Below, piece after piece: positions 54,242-55,922 of a stretch of DNA of 55,922 bases (positions are counted from its first letter, which is position 1; each line of letters opens with the position of its first letter). A program made the position numbers and the translations under genes. The DNA comes from Alicyclobacillus mali NBRC 102425 (GTDB taxonomy: Bacteria > Bacillota > Bacilli > Alicyclobacillales > Alicyclobacillaceae): contig NZ_BCSG01000016.1 of the NCBI RefSeq assembly GCF_001570745.1, forward strand, positions 1 to 55,922. Reading direction: 5' to 3'. Below the pieces are notes generated by a model. The model had not been told where the DNA came from. It worked only from the letters and a program-made list of their open reading frames with translations, and did not search any database.

Positions 54242-55720
54242 TCATTGCCCTTGGGCCAATAACAACTCCGCTTCGGTAACACCCTTCGCAAATTCTCGTG
54301 TAATCTTCCCATGTGCCATGGTAACAATTCGGTCGCATAAACCAATAAGCTCTGGATTATACGACGATACGACAATCACTGCATTACCTTCATCAGCGAG
54401 TTTATTAATCGTTCTATAGATCTCGGATTTCGACACAACGTCTATACCCTTGGTTGGCTCGTCAAGAAGAAATATCCTAGCATTCGTAGGTATCCATTTT
54501 GCAATGGCTACTTTTTGCTGATTGCCTCCACTCAACGTCCAGACACGCTGATTGATAGATACACACCTTACCTTGGTAACCTCGGACATTTGTTCAGCAA
54601 CGCTTCGTTCGGCGTTATCATCCACAATTCCGACGAACGAACTCGTACTACCAAGAAGGAGACTCGGAAGATTGAGATTAAATTTTACCGACATTTGGAG
54701 GTTCAAGCCATCCACGCGCCTGTCTTCCGTCACAAGAGCCAACCCAAGGCGTATTCCGTCTCTAGGTGAACGAATGCGGACACGCTGCCCGTCGACGTAC
54801 ATCTCTCCGTACTCGCTTTTGTCAGCTCCAAATATCATCCGAAGTAGCTCTGACCTCCCGGACCCAACCAGTCCCGAAATGCCAACAATCTCTCCATAAC
54901 GGACTTCTAGAGAAATCGGCCCAACACTTCGTCCACCAAAATCGACGAGCTTCAGAGCAACTTCTTTCCTGGGTTTGTTTGATCTTACGGGATAAAACTC
55001 CCCAATTGTGTGGCCAACCATGAGTTCTGCAAGACGGCGTTCATCCAGTTCACTCACCAGGCCTGTATATACCACCTTCCCGTCACGAAGAACCGTGCAT
55101 CGGTCTGCTATCTCAAAAATCTCCTCCATGTGATGGCTGATAAATATGATGGTAAGTCCATCTTCTTTCATTGCCTTAATCACCCGAAACAGAGCCTGGG
55201 TTTCTGACAGCGTAAGCGATGCGGTTGGTTCGTCCAAGATAATTATTCTAGGATTCCTATGCATAACCTTAGCAATTTCACAAACTTGCTGTTTACTTAC
55301 ATTTAATCTGTCAACACGTATCCGAGGATTAATCTGTACTCCAAGCCTTTTGAGTTCCGCCTCCGCCTCTTTCACTGTCCGACGGTCATCTAAAAACCCC
55401 AACCGAGAACTCGGTTCAACACCAAACAGAATATTTTGGGCGACCGTTAGGTGGGGGAATAGACTCAACTCTTGGTATACAATTCCTATACCAACCCTCT
55501 CCGAGTCGCGCGGGTTCAATATTGCAACCTCGCGCCCATCAATGAGTATTAAACCCTCATCAGCCGTGTAAGCTCCGGAAAGAATTTTCATGAGCGTGCT
55601 CTTCCCGGCTCCGTTTTGTCCAACCAGAGCGTGTACCTCTCCTGGATAGGCAACAAAGGAGACATCATCGAGCACCTTGGTAGCGGCAAACGCTTTTGAT
55701 ATACCACGTAATTCCAGCAA
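54242..55720 (-). CDS. Sugar ABC transporter ATP-binding protein (RbsA/MglA family)
   Basis: The 492-residue protein contains two ABC domains, normal for monosaccharide importers of the CUT2 family. The first has VGQNGAGKSTLMKILSGAYT (Walker A), LNVSKQQVCEIAKVMHR in place of a canonical LSGGQ, and RIIILDEPTASLT (Walker B). The second has GISGLVGSGRSELLRMIFGA (degenerate Walker A), WTLSGGNQQKVAIAKW and RIFLLDEPTKGID. The TTG start is supported by GAGGTGAGGGG and the absence of an alternative nearby. It is the first gene of the fucose operon, just after the promoter and cre site. Confidence 0.94.
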   Translation of the reverse strand: MLELRGISKAFAATKVLDDVSFVAYPGEVHALVGQNGAGKSTLMKILSGAYTADEGLILIDGREVAILNPRDSERVGIGIVYQELSLFPHLTVAQNILFGVEPSSRLGFLDDRRTVKEAEAELKRLGVQINPRIRVDRLNVSKQQVCEIAKVMHRNPRIIILDEPTASLTLSETQALFRVIKAMKEDGLTIIFISHHMEEIFEIADRCTVLRDGKVVYTGLVSELDERRLAELMVGHTIGEFYPVRSNKPRKEVALKLVDFGGRSVGPISLEVRYGEIVGISGLVGSGRSELLRMIFGADKSEYGEMYVDGQRVRIRSPRDGIRLGLALVTEDRRVDGLNLQMSVKFNLNLPSLLLGSTSSFVGIVDDNAERSVAEQMSEVTKVRCVSINQRVWTLSGGNQQKVAIAKWIPTNARIFLLDEPTKGIDVVSKSEIYRTINKLADEGNAVIVVSSYNPELIGLCDRIVTMAHGKITREFAKGVTEAELLLAQGQ

Positions 55721-55740
55721 ATCGAACCCCTCACCTCAGT

Positions 55741-55791
55741 TGAAATCGCTTTCTAGGCCCTATTTTAGTACACGCGGACCGCATTTATCAA
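55741..55791 (-). promoter_or_regulatory. Fucose operon promoter with cre site at +1
   Basis: The minus strand has TTGATA (55786-55791), 18 bases, TAAAAT (55762-55767). The predicted start falls beside TGAAATCGCTTTCT (plus strand, 55741-55754), which matches the cre consensus at 13 of 14 positions. CcpA would compete with initiation here, a usual arrangement for a secondary-sugar operon. Confidence 0.65.
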
Positions 55792-55792
55792 T

Positions 55793-55831
55793 TGTTTTTG
55801 TTGTTTTTTATCTGTTTATATATGTTTTATT
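55793..55831 (-). repeat. Four phased TGTTT repeats upstream of the fucose promoter
   Basis: TGTTT begins at 55793, 55802, 55813 and 55823, spacing 9, 11 and 10 bases, i.e. about one helical turn. The block starts directly upstream of the -35 box. DeoR-family repressors often bind short direct repeats of this kind, and the operon ends with a DeoR-type gene. The assignment is inference. Confidence 0.5.
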
Positions 55832-55849
55832 TTTGCTTATGTAGTCGCC

Positions 55850-55922
55850 TCAGCATGTCTTCACCTCTTCCTGCGCCACGGCGCTCTTGATCCGCTTCAG
55901 CACCTTCATCACGTTGTTTTCG
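55850..55922 (-). CDS. C-terminal end of an unidentified protein (partial)
   Basis: A GC-rich minus-strand frame enters from the right edge and ends at TGA after ENNVMKVLKRIKSAVAQEEV and KTC. The pattern is helical and basic, as in many C-termini, but 23 residues do not allow a family call. The return to GC-rich sequence at about 55845 marks the right boundary of the AT-rich fucose block. Confidence 0.4.
   Translation of the reverse strand, partial: ENNVMKVLKRIKSAVAQEEVKTC

Overview
The window looks like chromosomal DNA of a thermoacidophilic, spore-forming Firmicute of the Alicyclobacillus type. Three things point that way: GC-rich housekeeping genes, Gram-positive Shine-Dalgarno sequences (GGAGG and variants), and spore genes (SpoVAC/D/E, ComER, an orphan phosphorelay-type kinase) beside Bacillus-like synteny (pgk-tpiA-gpmI-eno-secG, then rnr-smpB-ssrA). 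Genus assignment is inference; the spore-former call is stronger.

Layout. 1-180: the 3' end of a possible ComK-family gene. 238-4689: a DabA/DabB inorganic-carbon uptake locus with a DUF2294 gene; dabB appears to lack its 5' end. 4845-6302: an aldehyde dehydrogenase with a cre-like site. 6536-10382: the trans-translation set ssrA (tmRNA)-smpB-rnr. 10469-11668: an MFS exporter. 11759-16895: the lower-glycolysis operon pgk-tpiA-gpmI-eno with secG last. 17037-19264: comER and a cytoplasmic histidine kinase. 19265-22845: oligoendopeptidase F and a fused pyrimidine-nucleoside phosphorylase/cytidine deaminase. 23009-29604: flippase, MntH with an MntR-like operator, a possible group II intron relic, class I fumarase, LysA and a DUF378 protein. 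29690-34022: an MFS symporter behind a c-di-AMP (ydaO/yuaA-type) riboswitch, a PrsA-like foldase and an acyl-CoA ligase. 34075-40545: an envelope-modification cluster with two acyltransferase-3 proteins, two exported SGNH hydrolases and a type 2 malate/lactate dehydrogenase. 40706-43717: DUF1657-DUF421-spoVAC-spoVAD-spoVAE, a compact set resembling the spoVA2mob heat-resistance operon. 43984-46812: lutABC lactate oxidation. 46892-55720: one leftward L-fucose uptake and catabolism operon. It runs RbsABC-type transporter, FucI, FGGY kinase, FucA, FucU and a DeoR regulator, and ends in a strong terminator.

How they work together. Carbon flow is the main theme: sugar uptake and fucose breakdown feed dihydroxyacetone phosphate to TpiA and lower glycolysis, fucose-derived lactaldehyde may go to aldehyde dehydrogenases, and LutABC burns lactate. 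Three cre-like sites (ALDH, lut, fuc) suggest shared CcpA control. The fucose genes are visibly AT-richer than their neighbours (24/60 G+C counted in 53641-53700 against 43/60 in 45241-45300), consistent with later acquisition.

The observations most worth checking are the c-di-AMP riboswitch in front of an MFS transporter, the PyNP-CDA fusion, the compact spoVA2mob-like operon, phased TGTTT repeats upstream of the fucose promoter, and the start-less dabB. I did not find a clearly unprecedented defence or mobile system, and no CRISPR array.
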